DNA of 8,074 nucleotides from Fimbriiglobus sp. (lineage in GTDB: Bacteria > Planctomycetota > Planctomycetia > Gemmatales > Gemmataceae). Position 1 is the stretch's first letter. Each line of letters begins with the position of its first letter. Shown here in pieces: positions 6,267-8,074 of this stretch. The stretch lies in the NCBI GenBank assembly GCA_025352585.1, contig JANXTD010000042.1:1-8074 (forward strand), read 5' to 3'. A program made the position numbers and the translations under genes. The notes beneath the pieces are model-generated. The model was not told where the DNA came from. It did no database searches and saw only the letters and a program-made list of their open reading frames with translations.

Positions 6267-6509
6267 ATGGACGCCCCGAACCGACCGCGTCAGCGTGGCC
6301 GGCCCCCCATCGTCGCCGCGGTCGTCGTGTTGGCAGTGCTGGCCGCGTCGGCTGTCGGCTTCCTCGTCGCCGCCGCGGCTGCCGTGTACCTGACGTTCCA
6401 GATCTTGACGCCCCCGCCGCCCGCCCCGCCGGTGGTCGTGGCCCCGATGTTTGTTGGGAAACCCCCACTGATCGAAGTCGCGGCAGAGGTCGCCCCGGAC
6501 CCCCCCGCG
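6267..6509 (+). pseudogene. N-terminal part of a frame-disrupted membrane-anchored protein
   Basis: From the ATG at 6267, with a good ribosome site, the frame encodes a short basic tip (MDAPNRPRQRGRPP). One long membrane helix follows (about 15-46, Ala/Val/Leu-rich), then a Pro-rich linker (TPPPPAPPVVVAP) reaching VAPDPP at 75-80. This is a normal N-in, C-out anchor. Beyond the seven-C run at 6500-6506 the same frame (to 6782) turns Arg/Ala/Gly-rich and looks like a shadow frame, while the +1 frame carries on with a matching Pro/Val-rich linker. Removing one C would join both into a single protein of about 290 residues spanning 6267-7140. The break could be a true mutation, a slippage site or a sequencing error. 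It lies 34 bp after the GT41 stop and is probably in the same transcription unit. Confidence 0.65.
6500..6506 (+). repeat. Run of seven C at the frame break
   Basis: The only plausible joint between the two parts of the 6267-7140 gene. Reading GAC CCC CCG CGG GTG with six C restores a continuous frame. Homopolymer C tracts are typical places for indels, polymerase slippage and sequencing error. Confidence 0.6.
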
Positions 6510-6510
6510 G

Positions 6511-7140
6511 GTGGTGCGACCCATCGAGCCGCCACTTGTCATGACGCCGCCCGTCACGGTGAAGCCGCCGCCGCCGGCAGTCGCGACGCCGAAGCCCGGC
6601 CCGACGCCCGACAACCCGGTCGTGCCCGACCTTCCTCACGCCAAGTACGACCCGGCGATCGACGAGGACTCGTTCGCCGGCACTCTGTCCGAGGAGTACC
6701 CGGAGCCACGGAAGCTGGACGGCAAAATCGCGTCGTATTTGAAATTCGTCAGTCCCAAGGGCGACTACATCGGCGGGGGTAAGAATCGCGCGTACGACCT
6801 GTCCGTCGGGGCGACCCCGCCCCGGCTCAACGGCACCAGTAACTTGATTGCCGGGGCCGGGCCGTGGGGGCTGAGTTTCGTCGCGCCGGGCGGCACGAAA
6901 CTGAAGGTCGGCAAATACCTGGGGGCCACGCGCTCCCCGTTCCAGGACGCGAACAAGCCCGGCCTCAGCGTCAGCGGCGACGGCCGGGGCAGCAACACGC
7001 TCACGGGGTCGTTCGCCGTCTGGCAACTCGAGGTCGTCGACGACAAGGTCGTCGCCCTGGCCGTCGATTTCCTCCAGCGGAGCGAGGGTAAAGGCCCGCC
7101 GCTGCTGGGCCGGCTGCGCTACAAGTCGAAGTACGAGTAG
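6511..7140 (+). CDS. C-terminal part of the frame-disrupted protein: Pro-rich linker and extracytoplasmic beta domain
   Basis: The frame is open from 6472 (after TGA at 6469-6471) to TAG at 7138-7140; the first possible start codon is GTG at 6511, without a ribosome site. It begins with a Pro/Val-rich linker to about residue 43, continuing the style of the preceding fragment. A predicted beta-rich domain of about 150 residues follows. Within it the pattern KVGKYLGATRSPFQ ... PGLSVSGDGRGSNTLTGSF ... VVALAVDFLQRSEG ... LLGRLRYKS resembles, from memory, a conserved unnamed domain of secreted bacterial proteins with a GDGRG.N.L.G.F core. I cannot name its function. Lacking its own signal peptide, this part makes sense only when joined to the anchor encoded at 6267-6509, which would place the domain outside the cytoplasmic membrane. 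An independent translation from GTG 6511 is possible but less likely. Confidence 0.72.
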   Translation: MVRPIEPPLVMTPPVTVKPPPPAVATPKPGPTPDNPVVPDLPHAKYDPAIDEDSFAGTLSEEYPEPRKLDGKIASYLKFVSPKGDYIGGGKNRAYDLSVGATPPRLNGTSNLIAGAGPWGLSFVAPGGTKLKVGKYLGATRSPFQDANKPGLSVSGDGRGSNTLTGSFAVWQLEVVDDKVVALAVDFLQRSEGKGPPLLGRLRYKSKYE

Positions 7141-7147
7141 CCGCCGG

Positions 7148-7201
7148 GCGAACCGGCCGGCCGCGGCGACTGTCCAGGGGTAATCGGCTCGCCGGGTTCG
7201 C
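7148..7201 (+). other. Possible long stem-loop between the anchored-protein gene and leuS
   Basis: GCGAACCGGC (7148-7157) pairs with GCCGGGTTCGC (7191-7201) over ten base pairs with one bulged G (7194), enclosing 33 nt in which GCCG (7160-7163) can pair with CGGC (7185-7188). It sits 47 nt before the leuS ATG. It could end the upstream transcript (no T-run follows) or lie in the leuS leader. A shorter alternative hairpin GCCGG-GCGAA-CCGGC (7143-7157) competes with it. There are no T-box landmarks. Confidence 0.3.
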
Positions 7202-7248
7202 GGCCGACGCTAAGTTAGCCCTTTCGCCAGTCCCCCCGCAGGCCCGCC

Positions 7249-8074
7249 ATGCCGACGTACCACCCCGCCGAGATCGAGCCGCGTTGGCAGCAGTTCTGGG
7301 CGACGCACAAGACCTTCCGCACCGCCGACCCCGGTGACCCGAGTGTGGCCGGGAAGCCGAAGTACTACATCCTCGACATGTTCCCCTACCCGAGCGGGGC
7401 CGGCCTGCACGTCGGCCACCCCGAAGGCTACACGGCCACCGACATCCTCGCGCGTTACAAGCGCATGAACGGCTTCCACGTCCTGCACCCGATGGGCTGG
7501 GACGCCTTCGGCCTGCCGGCCGAGGAGTACGCGCGCAAGACCGGCACCCACCCGCGCCTCACCACCGCCACGAACGTCGAGACGTTTCGCCGGCAAATCC
7601 AGTCGCTGGGCTTCAGCTACGACTGGGACCGCGAGGTCGATACGACCGACCCCGACTACTTCCGCTGGACGCAGTTCATCTTCCTGACGCTCCACGACAC
7701 CTGGTACGACGCCGCGCAGAACCGCGGCCGCCCGATCGGCGAACTGCCAATCCCCGACGGCATGACCGACCCCGACGCCGTTCGCAAGTACCAGGATTCA
7801 CAGCGGCTGGCGTACCAAGGCGAGGCGATGGTGAATTGGTGCCCCGCGCTAGGCACGGTCCTCGCCAACGAGGAAGTCGTGGACGGCAAAAGCGATGGCC
7901 TCGGGAATCACCCCGTCGAGCGGCGTGCGCTGCGCCAGTGGCTACTGCGCATCACCAGTTACGCCGAGAGGCTGTTGAGTGACCTCGACACGGTCGAGTG
8001 GCCCGACTCGATCAAGGCGATGCAGCGCCAGTGGATCGGTAAGAGCGAGGGGGCCGAGGTTCTGTTCGAGGTAG
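7249..8074 (+). CDS. leuS: Leucyl-tRNA synthetase (3' end outside window)
   Basis: LeuRS joins leucine to tRNA(Leu) in the cytosol using ATP. The 275 residues visible cover the N-terminal half of the Rossmann catalytic domain and the start of the CP1 editing domain. The N-terminus [17 protein letters not shown] is typical. [18 protein letters not shown] (45-62) holds the class I HIGH motif as HVGH (54-57). [16 protein letters not shown] (80-95), [19 protein letters not shown] (195-213), LRQWLLRIT (228-236) and [13 protein letters not shown] (258-270) follow. KMSKS lies beyond the window. Two departures from the E. coli pattern: about 33 extra residues (about 151-186, with [20 protein letters not shown]) before LAYQ, and no CxxC after VDG, so the zinc-knuckle cysteines are reduced to the one in NWCP. 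The ATG at 7249 has no strong ribosome site. The gene probably forms its own unit after a 108-bp spacer. Confidence 0.96.
   Translation, partial: MPTYHPAEIEPRWQQFWATHKTFRTADPGDPSVAGKPKYYILDMFPYPSGAGLHVGHPEGYTATDILARYKRMNGFHVLHPMGWDAFGLPAEEYARKTGTHPRLTTATNVETFRRQIQSLGFSYDWDREVDTTDPDYFRWTQFIFLTLHDTWYDAAQNRGRPIGELPIPDGMTDPDAVRKYQDSQRLAYQGEAMVNWCPALGTVLANEEVVDGKSDGLGNHPVERRALRQWLLRITSYAERLLSDLDTVEWPDSIKAMQRQWIGKSEGAEVLFEV

Noticed and set aside
6510..6782. Continuation of the 6267 frame as real protein
   Set aside because: After the C run it becomes Arg/Ala/Gly-rich and lacks any pattern, while the +1 frame in the same stretch is a conserved-looking protein.
7211..7216. TAAGTT as -10 box for leuS
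   Set aside because: It fits TAnnnT, but I see no -35 box at suitable spacing.
7210..7695. Minus-strand frame opposite leuS
   Set aside because: The plus strand is unmistakable LeuRS with HVGH and NWCP motifs.

Overview
The window is high-GC bacterial DNA, and its gene families point to a planctomycete, probably of the Gemmata group. The clues are a multi-domain DUF1573 protein of the planctomycete type, a TPR plus GT41 glycosyltransferase, a ribosomal protein S18 gene standing outside the usual rpsF-ssb-rpsR-rplI cluster, and a leucyl-tRNA synthetase with an extra insert before its NWCP motif. The assignment rests on recall of these families, not on a search.

Layout. Bases 1-561 hold the 3' part of hisH (+). 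It meets a convergent secreted DUF1573 protein gene (565-1635, -) with only 3 bp between the stop codons. Upstream of that gene, on the same strand, is an MFS transporter of the Spinster-like type (1782-3266, -). A divergent gene for a small helical, TerB-like acidic protein follows (3344-3775, +). Next is the best promoter candidate in the window (3823-3850), overlapped by a perfect inverted repeat. It leads into rpsR (3908-4153, +), a large TPR/O-GlcNAc-transferase-like GT41 protein (4175-6232, +), and a membrane-anchored, proline-rich protein whose reading frame is broken at a run of seven C (6267-7140, +). After a 108-bp spacer with a possible long stem-loop, leuS begins (7249, +) and runs off the window.

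How the genes work together. hisH and leuS are ordinary housekeeping genes of histidine synthesis and leucine charging. rpsR, the GT41 gene and the broken envelope-type gene are closely spaced (21 and 34 bp) and probably share the rpsR promoter, which would tie a protein-glycosylation-type enzyme to ribosomal protein expression. The DUF1573 protein, the MFS transporter and the proline-rich anchored protein belong to the cell envelope.

I see no CRISPR array, tRNA, rRNA, insertion sequence or phage gene, and no convincing new multi-gene system. The observations most worth checking are the frame break at 6500-6506, the inverted repeat on the rpsR promoter, and lineage-specific departures from family consensus in LeuRS, DUF1573, MFS and S18.
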